DNA of 30,496 nucleotides from CBIFWW01 sp966186435 (GCA_966186435.1 CBIFWW010000021.1:1-30496), one strand, 5' to 3'; shown: positions 8,150 to 15,895, counted from the stretch's first letter. Numbers and translations: made by a program. Notes: a model not told the origin generated them from the sequence alone.

Positions 8150-9499
8150 TTAGATAGCCCAGCCGCCGGCATAGAACACCACCAGCGCCACCGCGATAAT
8201 CACGGTGCCCAGGTTCAGCTTGCGCCACTCGCCGGAAACGATGCGGCCAATCACCAGGGAAGCGAAACCAATCATGATCCCGGTGACGATGTTGCAGGTC
8301 AGCACAATAAATACCGCGGTGATTAACCCTGCCATAGCATCAACGAAATCATTGAAATCGATCTTTGCCACGTTACTCAACATCAGCAGCCCTACATACA
8401 TTAGCGCCGGAGCAGTCGCATAAACCGGCACCAGATAAGACAGCGGGGAGAGGAACAGGATCAGCAGGAACAGAACACCAACGGTGACTGCCGTTAGGCC
8501 GGTTTTACCGCCCGCCGCCGTACCCGCCGCCGATTCGATATATACCGCCGCCGGGGCTGCCCCCACCAGGCCTGAGAACACGCTGCTCAGGGAGTCGGTG
8601 GTCAGGGCTTTGCCGCCATCGATAATCTGGCCGTCTTTATCTAACAGGTTTGCCTGGCCAGCCACGGCGCGAATAGTCCCGGTGGCATCAAACACCGCAG
8701 TCATGACCAGCGCCAGAACACTTGGCAGCACCACCGGGTTCAGGGCGCCCATAATATCCAGGCTACCAATCAGGGACTGGCCCTTATCATCGCTCAAGGA
8801 TGGCATGGCGAAGATACCGGAGAAATGTACCGCCGGGTCGAAGATCAGCCCGACAACGGAAATCCCGATAATGCTTAGCAGGATACCGCCCGGCACTTTC
8901 AGTTTTTCGAGGCCGATAATCACCGCTAGCCCAATCAGGGACATCATTACTGGGAAGCTATCAAACTTGCCCAGTGCAACCGGCAGGCCGTCGATAGGGT
9001 TCTTCACCACCAGGCCAACGCCGTTAGCGGCAATCAGCAGCAGAAACAGGCCGATACCAATACCGGTACCGTGGGCCACGCCCATCGGCAGGTTACGCAA
9101 GATCCAGCCACGGATACCCGTTGCCGAGATAATGGTAAACAGCACACCCATCAGGAACACCGCCCCTAAGGCGACAGGCACGCTGATGTGCTGGCCGAGA
9201 ACCAGACTAAAAGCGGTAAAAGCAGTCAGTGAAATCGCGCAGCCGATAGCCAGGGGCAGGTTAGCCCACAGCCCCATCAACAGAGAGCCAAAACCAGCAA
9301 CCAGACAAGTTGCTACAAACACGGCCGCCGGTGGAAAGCCTGCTTTCCCTAACATACCTGGCACCACAATGACCGAATAGACCATTGCCAGGAAGGTAGT
9401 CAGACCGGCAACAATTTCCTGGCGAATGGAACTGCCACGTGCAGACACTTTGAACCATGCGTCAATAGCGCCGCCAGCACGCGGAGAAGGAGTAGACAT
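8150..9499 (-). CDS. ghxP: Guanine/hypoxanthine permease GhxP
   Basis: High-affinity guanine and hypoxanthine:proton symporter (formerly YjcD), AzgA-like subfamily of NCS2. It has 449 residues, identical in length to E. coli, and about 12-14 hydrophobic helices. The family stretch GVAHGTGIGIGLFLLLIAANG lies near residues 140-160, and AVFDATGTIRAVAGQANLLD is in the middle of the protein. The ATG at 9499 gives MSTPSPRAGGAIDAWF, the E. coli-like N-terminus, and has GGGA upstream; longer readings start in the leader. The leader carries PurR-like boxes, so purine repression is expected. Confidence 0.96.
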   Translation of the reverse strand: MSTPSPRAGGAIDAWFKVSARGSSIRQEIVAGLTTFLAMVYSVIVVPGMLGKAGFPPAAVFVATCLVAGFGSLLMGLWANLPLAIGCAISLTAFTAFSLVLGQHISVPVALGAVFLMGVLFTIISATGIRGWILRNLPMGVAHGTGIGIGLFLLLIAANGVGLVVKNPIDGLPVALGKFDSFPVMMSLIGLAVIIGLEKLKVPGGILLSIIGISVVGLIFDPAVHFSGIFAMPSLSDDKGQSLIGSLDIMGALNPVVLPSVLALVMTAVFDATGTIRAVAGQANLLDKDGQIIDGGKALTTDSLSSVFSGLVGAAPAAVYIESAAGTAAGGKTGLTAVTVGVLFLLILFLSPLSYLVPVYATAPALMYVGLLMLSNVAKIDFNDFVDAMAGLITAVFIVLTCNIVTGIMIGFASLVIGRIVSGEWRKLNLGTVIIAVALVVFYAGGWAI

Positions 9500-9615
9500 A
9501 GTAAAACATCCCTTGAGATTTTGATGGATCGTTGTTATGCGTGATGGACTTCCCACTGCCAATTAAACGTCAAATCCCTGGGCTACATCTGCGGTAAAAA
9601 CGGGGACCGCAAAAA

Positions 9616-9631
9616 AAGCAAACGTTTAACT
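9616..9631. promoter_or_regulatory. PurR-like box 1 upstream of ghxP
   Basis: AAGCAAACGTTTAACT, with the PurR core GCAAACGTTT intact (12 of 16 positions match ACGCAAACGTTTTCGT). It lies about 117 bases before the ghxP start. PurR with guanine or hypoxanthine as corepressor controls purine synthesis and uptake genes in enterobacteria. Confidence 0.55.
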
Positions 9632-9658
9632 CCGCACATAAAAACGGGCAAGAATTTA

Positions 9659-9674
9659 AGGCAAACGATTATCC
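9659..9674. promoter_or_regulatory. PurR-like box 2 upstream of ghxP
   Basis: AGGCAAACGATTATCC keeps the loose pattern ANGCAANCGNTT but departs from the consensus at its right end. It is the weakest of the three boxes and would mean little alone; spacing to box 1 is 43 bases. Confidence 0.35.
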
Positions 9675-9757
9675 GGTCTTCTCACTGCCCTTTTCAACCA
9701 AACTTTGTGGTTTTAGGTGAAAAAAAACCGCAAGTGTGCAGATAATCATCAACCCAT

Positions 9758-9773
9758 GCGCAAACGTTATCGT
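9758..9773. promoter_or_regulatory. PurR-like box 3 upstream of ghxP
   Basis: GCGCAAACGTTATCGT matches 14 of 16 positions of ACGCAAACGTTTTCGT and is the best of the three. It lies 27 bases after the glutathione S-transferase stop and about 260 bases before the ghxP start, so it may act through looping or mark a distal promoter. Confidence 0.6.
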
Positions 9774-9799
9774 TCCTGCGCAATTATTGCCGGATCCGT

Positions 9800-10474
9800 T
9801 TAATCATCTCCACCGGGAATAGTAATCGGGCCACCCTCTTCCAAGGCAGCTTGCCAGGCAGGGCGCGACTGTACTTTATCCCACCAGGCCTGCACATGGG
9901 GTAAGGAATGAGAGCCGCCTCTGGCTAATAACGCCGCCACCGGGTAACTCATCTGAATATCTGCCGCGCTGAGTTTATCGCCAGCAAACCACGCAGATGC
10001 CGCCAGGTGCTGTTCAATAAATTGGCTATGAGTGGCAAGCTGTTTATTGAGCCAGCTTTTCTGAACCCCGGCACTTAACGCTTTACCTATCGGCCTTATT
10101 AGCCAAGGCACCGGGGCTTTGCCTAGCTGCCTCAACACCAGCTTATTGAGCAATAGCGGCATCAGCGAGCCTTCGGCGTAATGAAGCCAGTAACGATATT
10201 GGATTTTCCCTTCAGTAGAGCTGGGCCGCAGCTGATTGGCGACATCGTAGGTTTCTTGCAAGTAATCGAGGATAGCACCCGACTCCGCCAGCACGTGGCC
10301 GTTGTCCTCCACCACCGGGGATTTCCCCAAGGGATGGATCTTTTTCAACAGTTCCGGGGCTAACATGGTGGGTTCCCGCTGGTAGCGCACCATCTGATAA
10401 GGTAATGCCAGCTCTTCGAGCATCCAAAGCACCCGCTGGGAGCGGGAATTATTGAGGTGATGAACAACAATCAT
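9800..10474 (-). CDS. Glutathione S-transferase family protein
   Basis: 224-residue cytosolic glutathione S-transferase fold. The N-terminal thioredoxin-like domain (about residues 1-80) carries SRSQRVLWMLEELALPY near the usual active-site region and the glutathione-binding cis-proline/SNAIL-type stretch GKSPVVEDNGHVLAESGAIL near residues 50-69. The C-terminal helical domain follows, with WFAGDKLSAADIQMSYPVA near residues 163-181. The substrate is unknown. As I recall, a transferase gene lies next to soxR in Salmonella as well, so its place here, close to the redox-stress regulator, is probably ancestral and may reflect an oxidative-stress role. Start at the ATG 10474; the ribosome binding site is weak (GAGAA). 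Confidence 0.9.
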   Translation of the reverse strand: MIVVHHLNNSRSQRVLWMLEELALPYQMVRYQREPTMLAPELLKKIHPLGKSPVVEDNGHVLAESGAILDYLQETYDVANQLRPSSTEGKIQYRYWLHYAEGSLMPLLLNKLVLRQLGKAPVPWLIRPIGKALSAGVQKSWLNKQLATHSQFIEQHLAASAWFAGDKLSAADIQMSYPVAALLARGGSHSLPHVQAWWDKVQSRPAWQAALEEGGPITIPGGDD

Positions 10475-10489
10475 AGGGATTCTCGGCGG

Positions 10490-10509
10490 ATAGTTGATGC
10501 ATTAACTAT
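10490..10509. promoter_or_regulatory. Palindrome in the glutathione S-transferase promoter region
   Basis: ATAGTT (10490-10495), eight-base spacer, AACTAT (10504-10509), ending 16 bases before the transferase start codon. It overlaps a TATAGT that could be a minus-strand -10 element. Possible operator of an unknown regulator; weak evidence. Confidence 0.3.
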
Positions 10510-10577
10510 AGACGGGGCTTTATAAGATGCGGGCGAAAAAAAATCCCCTATTTTATTTGCGGATTTCCGATGGCCAC

Positions 10578-10587
10578 CTATACTTAA
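10578..10587 (+). promoter_or_regulatory. sraL promoter (-10, RpoS-like)
   Basis: CTATACTTAA is an almost ideal extended -10 element of the sigma-S type. It is followed seven bases later by ATCAACAC, the expected 5' end of SraL. SraL is known to be RpoS-dependent in Salmonella. I see no good -35, which is common for sigma-S promoters. Confidence 0.6.
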
Positions 10588-10590
10588 AAC

Positions 10591-10808
10591 ATCAACACAA
10601 CGCCGGGACCTCAAAAGTGTCTGTGTTAGTTCGAGCGTTTTAGTCGTTTAACAAACCTAGCGTTAAAGTAATTAGCAAGTTAGTAATGTACCAAACTGAG
10701 GTGTGTTGACGTTCCTAGGGGAAACCCTCCTGCCCAATTGCAGGTCTACAAACAGAACGCGATTCCGGGTTATAGACGAAGGCGCCGCAATTGGCGCTTT
10801 CGTTTTAT
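10591..10808 (+). ncRNA. sraL: Small RNA SraL (RyjA), enlarged
   Basis: Recognised by position (between soxR and ghxP, transcribed against soxR) and by sequence: TGAGGTGTGTTGACG followed by the GNRA hairpin AGGGGAAACCCT (10717-10728) and a final terminator (10776-10808). The 5' stem pairs TCAACACA (10592-10599) and CCTCA (10609-10613) with TGAGG (10697-10701) and TGTGTTGA (10702-10709). SraL is a stationary-phase RNA reported to act on tig and rho messages in Salmonella. The E. coli and Salmonella RNA is about 140 nt as I recall; here it would be about 217 nt because the first stem encloses an 83-nt loop. Ends were inferred from the promoter and terminator, not measured. Confidence 0.75.
10776..10808 (+). 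terminator. sraL terminator
   Basis: Stem of 11 pairs (one G-U): ACGAAGGCGCC (10776-10786) with GGCGCTTTCGT (10793-10803), loop GCAATT, then TTTTAT. It abuts the convergent soxR stop codon at 10809. The T run favours plus-strand transcripts, so it serves SraL rather than soxR. Confidence 0.85.
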
Positions 10809-11276
10809 CTATTCCTCGGTACCATCTTCCAGCAAAATCGCCCCCGTCCCTTTTTCCGCCAACTTATCTTCCGGGTTACGCAACGGGCATTCACTGCGGG
10901 ACAAACAGCCGCAGCCGATACAACCATCCAGATCATCCCGCAGTGATTGCAGGGTATGAATACGCCGATCCAGCTCATCCCGCCATTGAGACGTTAGCTG
11001 CCGCCACCCCCGTTTGCTTAAGGTATGCCCCTCCGGTAAAACGCCAAATGCATCACGAATCGTCGCTAACGGGATACCAATCCGTTGGGCAATTTTAATG
11101 ATCGCCACATAGCGCAACACATCGCGGGTATAGCGCCGCTGGTTACCACTGTTGCGGGTGCTATTAATTAACCCTTTGGTTTCATAGAAATGCAGGGCCG
11201 ACACGGCCATGCCGCTGCGTTGGGCCACTTCACCTGGTGTCAGCAAGGTTTTAAAACGGGAAGATTTGTTTTGCAA
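10809..11276 (-). CDS. soxR: Redox-sensing activator SoxR
   Basis: MerR-family regulator that senses redox-cycling drugs or superoxide through a [2Fe-2S] cluster and activates soxS. It has 155 residues; the E. coli protein is 154. DNA-binding domain at residues 12-80 (TPGEVAQRSGMAVSALHFYE), dimerisation helix, then the cluster loop CIGCGCLSRSEC, with cysteines at 119, 122, 124 and 130 as in E. coli. The start is odd: the codon aligning with the E. coli methionine is TTG at 11276, there is no in-frame ATG or GTG nearby, and the closest Shine-Dalgarno-like GAGG (11288-11291) is about 11 bases away and lies within the SoxR operator. Confidence 0.95.
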   Translation of the reverse strand: MQNKSSRFKTLLTPGEVAQRSGMAVSALHFYETKGLINSTRNSGNQRRYTRDVLRYVAIIKIAQRIGIPLATIRDAFGVLPEGHTLSKRGWRQLTSQWRDELDRRIHTLQSLRDDLDGCIGCGCLSRSECPLRNPEDKLAEKGTGAILLEDGTEE

Positions 11277-11283
11277 AATGCGC

Positions 11284-11314
11284 TTTACCTCAAGTTAAGT
11301 TGAGGAATTATACT
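11284..11314 (+). promoter_or_regulatory. soxS promoter with 19-bp spacer
   Basis: -35 TTTACC (11284-11289) and -10 TATACT (11309-11314) are separated by 19 bp. The overlong spacer is the hallmark of MerR-family activation: oxidised SoxR untwists the DNA so that polymerase can align both elements. Confidence 0.85.
11288..11305. promoter_or_regulatory. SoxR operator
   Basis: CCTCAAGTTAAGTTGAGG between -35 and -10 of soxS. The E. coli operator CCTCAAGTTAACTTGAGG is a perfect palindrome; here one base of the right half differs (AAG for AAC). Confidence 0.92.
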
Positions 11315-11357
11315 CACCGCAAATGAAAAGAGCGAATTGATAAACGGAGATATTGAG

Positions 11358-11681
11358 ATGTCACATCGGGAAATCATTAATACCCTCACCGCCTGGATCG
11401 ATGACCATATTGATCAACCGCTAAATATCGATGCCGTGGCCCGTAAATCTGGCTATTCCAAATGGTACTTACAGCGCATGTTCCGCGCCATTAAACGCCA
11501 GACCCTGGGCGAGTATATCCGCCAGCGCCGTTTGCTGATGGCCGCAGAAGCCTTAAGAAGCACCCAAAAGCCGATTTTTGATATCGCGATGGACTACGGC
11601 TATGTCTCTCAGCAGACTTTCTCCCGGGTCTTCCGCCGCGAATTTGACCGCACGCCAACGGATTATCGTCACCATGCCTAA
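11358..11681 (+). CDS. soxS: Superoxide response activator SoxS
   Basis: AraC/XylS-family activator of 107 residues, the same length as E. coli SoxS. It consists only of the DNA-binding domain with two helix-turn-helix units: YSKWYLQRMFRAIKRQTLGE near residues 31-50, and IAMDYGYVSQQTFSRVFRRE near residues 76-95. It turns on sodA, zwf, fpr, acrAB, micF and others. The ATG at 11358 has GGAG 10 bases upstream and gives the standard N-terminus MSHREIINTLTAWID. Divergent from soxR, 81 bp apart, and driven by the SoxR-controlled promoter. Confidence 0.97.
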   Translation: MSHREIINTLTAWIDDHIDQPLNIDAVARKSGYSKWYLQRMFRAIKRQTLGEYIRQRRLLMAAEALRSTQKPIFDIAMDYGYVSQQTFSRVFRREFDRTPTDYRHHA

Positions 11682-11799
11682 ACCGGCATCAATGAATAAA
11701 AAATGCGCATCCATATGGTGAATAATCAGCCAAATGTGATATGGCTTACACCCGCAGTGCAACTCCACTTTTTATTACATTAAATTCGCTGCATTTACC

Positions 11800-12138
11800 G
11801 ATTAACGGCCTCCTGGTGTGCTGATTTCGCAGCATCAGCTCGGTATTGTAGTGGTTGAGCATCTCTTGGTAGGCCGCCGCCACATCCTGCTGGATTTGGG
11901 CCTGATCCACTGTGGCCTGAACGGCCTAGAGCTGGGCTATTAGCTCTGGCGCTTCCAGCTTGATCAACGGTTACCCGGTCTTTCCATCCCCTCGCACTAC
12001 CAGGCGTTCTAACACCCGGCCCTTGGCTTTGAATGTCACCATCACTTCCGTGGCATCCACGTCCCCTTGTAATAACAAATCCTGATTATGGGCGCGGAAC
12101 AGCACCGCTAACGCGATAGCCACCCCCGGATTCCTGGC
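11800..12138 (-). pseudogene. Remnant of a HlyD-family membrane fusion protein gene
   Basis: Read on the minus strand, one frame gives VAIALAVLFRAHNQDLLLQG, then DVDATEVMVTFKAKGRVLER. This is the transmembrane-to-barrel junction typical of HlyD/EmrA/YhiI-type periplasmic adaptors. The same frame continues through an in-frame TAA (11971-11973) into PLIKLEAPELIAQL, then an in-frame TAG (11926-11928), then AVQATVDQAQIQQDVAAAYQ, which fits the start of the coiled-coil hairpin. Homology fades near 11800. Only about 110 of the usual 330 or so codons are left, and no start codon is in frame: the 5' end has been replaced by the ssb terminator. Confidence 0.75.
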
Positions 12139-12164
12139 AAAAAAAACCGCCCGGTAAGGGCGGC
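12139..12164 (-). terminator. ssb terminator
   Basis: On the minus strand, stem GCCGCCC/GGGCGGT with a short loop is followed by an eight-T run (12146-12139). It lies 31 bases past the ssb stop. Confidence 0.9.
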
Positions 12165-12195
12165 TTGCTGACAGTCCTGGCCGATGGCCGGATAA

Positions 12196-12741
12196 TCAGA
12201 ACGGGATGTCGTCGTCGAAATCCATTGGCGGTTCGTTAGACGGTGCCGGGGCGACGTTCTGCTGCTGCGGGCGAGACTGCGCGCCGCCGCTGAACTGGTT
12301 CCCACCCTGCTGAGGTTGCTGAGGCTGACCCCAACCGCCCTGCTGTTGACCACCGCCCTGGTTGCCACCGGCCGGTGCGCCTGCACCACCCTGGCGGCCA
12401 CCCAGCATCTGCATGGTACCACCCACGTTTACCACCACTTCAGTGGTGTATTTTTCCTGGCCGGACTGGTCAGTCCATTTGCGAGTACGCAGCTGGCCTT
12501 CGATATAAACCTGAGAGCCTTTACGCAAGTATTCACCGGCAACTTCAGCCAGTTTGCCGAACAGCACGACGCGATGCCATTCAGTCTGCTCTTTCATTTC
12601 GCCGGTTTGCTTGTCGCGCCAGGATTCGGAAGTAGCCAGCGTAATGTTGGCAACTGCGCCACCATTCGGCATATAGCGCACTTCCGGGTCCTGCCCGAGA
12701 TTACCGACGAGAATCACCTTATTGACGCCTCTGCTGGCCAT
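12196..12741 (-). CDS. ssb: Single-stranded DNA-binding protein
   Basis: Binds and protects single-stranded DNA in replication, recombination and repair, and acts as a homotetramer. 181 residues: OB fold at about residues 1-112 (MASRGVNKVILVGNLGQDPE at the N-terminus), a disordered Gly/Gln/Pro-rich linker (about 115-170), and the acidic tail MDFDDDIPF that docks partner proteins. The linker accounts for the small length difference from the 178-residue E. coli protein. ATG at 12741 with AGGAGA seven bases upstream. Divergent from uvrA with a LexA box in between. Confidence 0.97.
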   Translation of the reverse strand: MASRGVNKVILVGNLGQDPEVRYMPNGGAVANITLATSESWRDKQTGEMKEQTEWHRVVLFGKLAEVAGEYLRKGSQVYIEGQLRTRKWTDQSGQEKYTTEVVVNVGGTMQMLGGRQGGAGAPAGGNQGGGQQQGGWGQPQQPQQGGNQFSGGAQSRPQQQNVAPAPSNEPPMDFDDDIPF

Positions 12742-12890
12742 GGTCGTGTCTCCTGATAAATCGTATATAGATAGTGTAAACGGGGGATTCTAGCACTTCC
12801 ACCCGGGTTTTTGATAGCTGCGCGGTTTCTTCAGGCTATCTTTAAAGCCGTTGCACTGTTACACGCCTGAGTGCGAGCCACATCGTAATA

Positions 12891-12906
12891 CTGTATATTC
12901 ATTCAG
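12891..12906. promoter_or_regulatory. LexA (SOS) box between ssb and uvrA
   Basis: CTGTATATTCATTCAG fits CTGT-N8-NCAG and, as I recall, is the same as the E. coli uvrA/ssb box. It lies 132 bases before uvrA and 149 bases before ssb, so it can repress uvrA and one ssb promoter. The rest of the 297-bp gap (12742-13038) shows nothing else I can name. Confidence 0.9.
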
Positions 12907-13038
12907 GTTGAATTGTGTCATAATTAGCCGTTTCTGGCCGTGATTTTTGCAAAAAAATCTGACATTTCAGGCGGCACCACCGTCGCCCTCGCCTGGAAGA
13001 CCGGCCACCAGGCATACCGTTATTACCGGGAAAGGTGA

Positions 13039-15864
13039 ATGGATAAGATAGAAGTTCGGGGCGCCCGCACCCACAATCTAAAAAATATCAACCTCGTCAT
13101 TCCACGCGACAAACTCATTGTCGTGACCGGGCTTTCGGGGTCTGGCAAGTCTTCATTGGCTTTTGACACCCTGTACGCCGAGGGGCAGCGCCGCTATGTT
13201 GAATCGCTCTCTGCCTATGCACGTCAGTTTTTGTCATTGATGGAAAAGCCGGATGTCGATCATATCGAAGGGCTGTCACCAGCCATTTCTATCGAGCAAA
13301 AATCGACGTCACACAACCCGCGTTCCACCGTGGGGACTATCACTGAAATTCACGATTACCTGCGCCTGCTGTATGCCCGCGTAGGCGAGCCGCGCTGCCC
13401 GGACCACGACGTCCCGCTGGCGGCCCAAACCGTAAGCCAGATGGTGGATAACGTGCTGGCTCAGCCGGAAGGCAAGCGCCTGATGCTGCTGGCACCCATC
13501 ATTAAAGAGCGTAAGGGTGAGCACACCAAAACCCTGGAAAACTTAGCCAGCCAGGGTTACATCCGCGCCCGTATTGATGGCGAAGTATGTGACTTATCCG
13601 ATCCACCGAAGCTGGAACTCCAGAAAAAGCACACTATCGAAGTCGTGATTGACCGCTTTAAGGTGCGTGAGGATCTCACCCAGCGCCTGGCAGAATCCTT
13701 TGAAACCGCTCTCGAATTATCTGGCGGTACTGCCGTGGTGGCAGATATGGATGAAGAAAATGCGGAAGAGCTGCTGTTCTCCGCCAACTTCGCCTGCCCG
13801 ATCTGCGGCTACAGTATGCGTGAGCTGGAGCCACGCCTGTTCTCCTTTAACAACCCCGCCGGGGCCTGCCCTACCTGTGACGGCCTGGGTGTTCAGCAAT
13901 ATTTTGATCCAGACCGCGTGGTACAAAACGGTGAACTGTCGCTGGCCGGTGGGGTGATCCGCGGCTGGGACCGCCGCAACTTCTACTACTTCCAGATGCT
14001 GCGCTCGCTGGCAGATCACTATAAGTTCGATGTAGAAGCACCGTGGAATACCTTGCCTGCTGAGGTTCAAAAAGTGGTGCTGCACGGCTCCGGCAAGGAC
14101 ACCATCGAATTTAAATATATGAATGACCGTGGCGATACCTCCGTGCGCCGTCACCCCTTTGAAGGGGTGCTGCACAATATGGAGCGCCGCTACAAAGAGA
14201 CCGAATCGAGCGCGGTACGTGAGGAGCTAGCGAAGTTTATCAGCAACCGCCCTTGCGCCAGTTGCGGCGGTACCCGTTTGCGCCGCGAAGCACGCCACGT
14301 TTTCGTTGAAAATACCCCGCTGCCGACCATTTCAGACATGAGCATCGGCCACGCGATGGACTTCTTCAATAATCTGAAGCTGTCTGGCCAGCGGGCGAAA
14401 ATCGCCGAAAAAGTGCTGAAAGAGATCGGTGACCGCCTGAAGTTCCTGGTGAACGTTGGCCTGAACTACCTCACCCTCTCCCGCTCCGCAGAAACCCTCT
14501 CCGGCGGTGAAGCCCAGCGTATTCGTCTGGCCAGCCAGATTGGTGCTGGGCTGGTGGGTGTGATGTACGTGCTGGATGAACCCTCCATCGGCCTACACCA
14601 GCGCGATAACGAACGGCTGCTGGAAACCCTGATCCACCTGCGCAACCTGGGTAACACTGTGATTGTGGTGGAGCACGATGAAGACGCTATCCGCGCCGCT
14701 GACCACGTGATTGATATCGGCCCCGGCGCCGGTGTTCACGGCGGGCAGGTGGTCGCGGAAGGGACGCTGGCAGATATCATGGCGGTGCCGGAATCCTTAA
14801 CCGGCCAGTTTATGAGTGGCAAACGCCAGATCGAGGTGCCGAAAAACCGCGTCCCGGCCAACCCGGAAAAAGTCCTCAAGCTGACCGGGGCTAAAGGTAA
14901 CAACCTGAAGGATGTCACCCTGACCTTGCCGGTGGGCCTGTTCACCTGCATCACCGGGGTGTCTGGTTCCGGTAAATCGACCCTGATCAACGATACCCTG
15001 TTCCCACTGGCTCAGACCCAGCTTAATGGGGCGACCCTGGCGGAGCCTGCGCCATACCGTGAGATCCAGGGGCTGGAGCACTTCGATAAAGTTATCGATA
15101 TCGACCAAAGCCCGATTGGCCGCACGCCGCGTTCTAACCCTGCTACCTATACCGGGGTGTTCACGCCGGTGCGCGAACTGTTTGCCGGGGTGCCGGAATC
15201 CCGCTCCCGTGGCTATACCCCAGGGCGTTTCAGCTTTAACGTGCGCGGCGGCCGTTGCGAAGCCTGCCAGGGCGACGGTGTGATTAAGGTAGAGATGCAC
15301 TTCCTGCCAGACATCTACGTGCCTTGCGACCAGTGCAAAGGCAAGCGCTATAACCGCGAAACCCTGGAAGTGAAATACAAAGGGAAGAATATCCACGAAG
15401 TGTTGGATATGACCATCGAAGAAGCCCGTGAGTTCTTTGATGCGGTTCCGGCGCTGGCGCGCAAACTGCAAACCCTGATTGATGTGGGCCTGTCCTACAT
15501 CCGTCTAGGCCAGGCGGCCACCACCCTTTCCGGTGGTGAAGCGCAGCGGGTTAAGCTGGCGAAGGAACTATCCAAACGTGGCACCGGCCAAACCTTGTAT
15601 ATCCTTGATGAACCGACCACCGGTCTGCACTTCGCCGATATTCAGCAGTTGCTGAAAGTGCTGCACCAGTTGCGGGATCAGGGCAACACCATCGTGGTGA
15701 TTGAGCACAACCTGGATGTGATTAAAACCGCAGACTGGATTGTAGATCTGGGGCCGGAAGGCGGTAGCGGCGGCGGGGAAATCCTGGTGTCCGGTACACC
15801 GGAAACCGTGGCGGAGAGTGAAGGATCCTACACCGCCCGGTTCCTGAAACCGATGCTCAAATAA
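13039..15864 (+). CDS. uvrA: Excinuclease ABC subunit A
   Basis: Damage-recognition ATPase of nucleotide excision repair; a dimer that loads UvrB on lesions. 941 residues (E. coli 940). Two ABC ATPase modules: Walker A GLSGSGKS at 31-38 and GVSGSGKST at 640-648; the signature LSGGEAQR occurs once in each half (near 488 and 830). Three zinc modules are visible: CPIC...CPTC near 250-280, the insertion-linked CASC near 410, and CEAC...CDQC near 740-770. ATG at 13039 preceded by AAAGGTGA. Under LexA control through the box at 12891, and closed by a strong terminator. Confidence 0.98.
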   Translation: MDKIEVRGARTHNLKNINLVIPRDKLIVVTGLSGSGKSSLAFDTLYAEGQRRYVESLSAYARQFLSLMEKPDVDHIEGLSPAISIEQKSTSHNPRSTVGTITEIHDYLRLLYARVGEPRCPDHDVPLAAQTVSQMVDNVLAQPEGKRLMLLAPIIKERKGEHTKTLENLASQGYIRARIDGEVCDLSDPPKLELQKKHTIEVVIDRFKVREDLTQRLAESFETALELSGGTAVVADMDEENAEELLFSANFACPICGYSMRELEPRLFSFNNPAGACPTCDGLGVQQYFDPDRVVQNGELSLAGGVIRGWDRRNFYYFQMLRSLADHYKFDVEAPWNTLPAEVQKVVLHGSGKDTIEFKYMNDRGDTSVRRHPFEGVLHNMERRYKETESSAVREELAKFISNRPCASCGGTRLRREARHVFVENTPLPTISDMSIGHAMDFFNNLKLSGQRAKIAEKVLKEIGDRLKFLVNVGLNYLTLSRSAETLSGGEAQRIRLASQIGAGLVGVMYVLDEPSIGLHQRDNERLLETLIHLRNLGNTVIVVEHDEDAIRAADHVIDIGPGAGVHGGQVVAEGTLADIMAVPESLTGQFMSGKRQIEVPKNRVPANPEKVLKLTGAKGNNLKDVTLTLPVGLFTCITGVSGSGKSTLINDTLFPLAQTQLNGATLAEPAPYREIQGLEHFDKVIDIDQSPIGRTPRSNPATYTGVFTPVRELFAGVPESRSRGYTPGRFSFNVRGGRCEACQGDGVIKVEMHFLPDIYVPCDQCKGKRYNRETLEVKYKGKNIHEVLDMTIEEAREFFDAVPALARKLQTLIDVGLSYIRLGQAATTLSGGEAQRVKLAKELSKRGTGQTLYILDEPTTGLHFADIQQLLKVLHQLRDQGNTIVVIEHNLDVIKTADWIVDLGPEGGSGGGEILVSGTPETVAESEGSYTARFLKPMLK

Positions 15865-15869
15865 CATCA

Positions 15870-15895
15870 TCCCCCGGCAACGGGGGATTTTTTTT
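15870..15895 (+). terminator. uvrA terminator
   Basis: TCCCCCG, loop GCAA, CGGGGGA, then eight T residues, starting six bases after the uvrA stop. Confidence 0.95.

Larger units (their letters stand above)
9500..9799 (-). promoter_or_regulatory. ghxP leader and promoter region
   Basis: 300 bp without a gene between the glutathione S-transferase stop and the ghxP start. It holds the three PurR-like boxes listed separately. I see no convincing -35/-10 pair, no riboswitch fold I recognise, and no clear terminator for the transferase gene. Confidence 0.5.
11682..12195. other. 514-bp gap between soxS and ssb
   Basis: No intact gene. The right-hand two thirds hold the HlyD-family pseudogene and the ssb terminator, described separately. 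The first 120 bp after soxS are AT-rich and show nothing I can name. In E. coli this gap holds yjcB and pdeC, of which I see no trace. Confidence 0.7.

Noticed and set aside
8484..9380. 298-codon open frame on the plus strand opposite ghxP
   Set aside because: It is the mirror of a conserved GC-rich permease gene; the translation is low-complexity and shows no family pattern or ribosome binding site.
10703..11098. 131-codon plus-strand frame across the sraL 3' part and soxR
   Set aside because: It covers the SraL hairpins and terminator and the antisense of soxR; the peptide has no coding character.
14797..15471. 224-codon open frame on the minus strand within uvrA
   Set aside because: Antisense to a conserved ATPase gene with strong codon bias; no recognisable domain.
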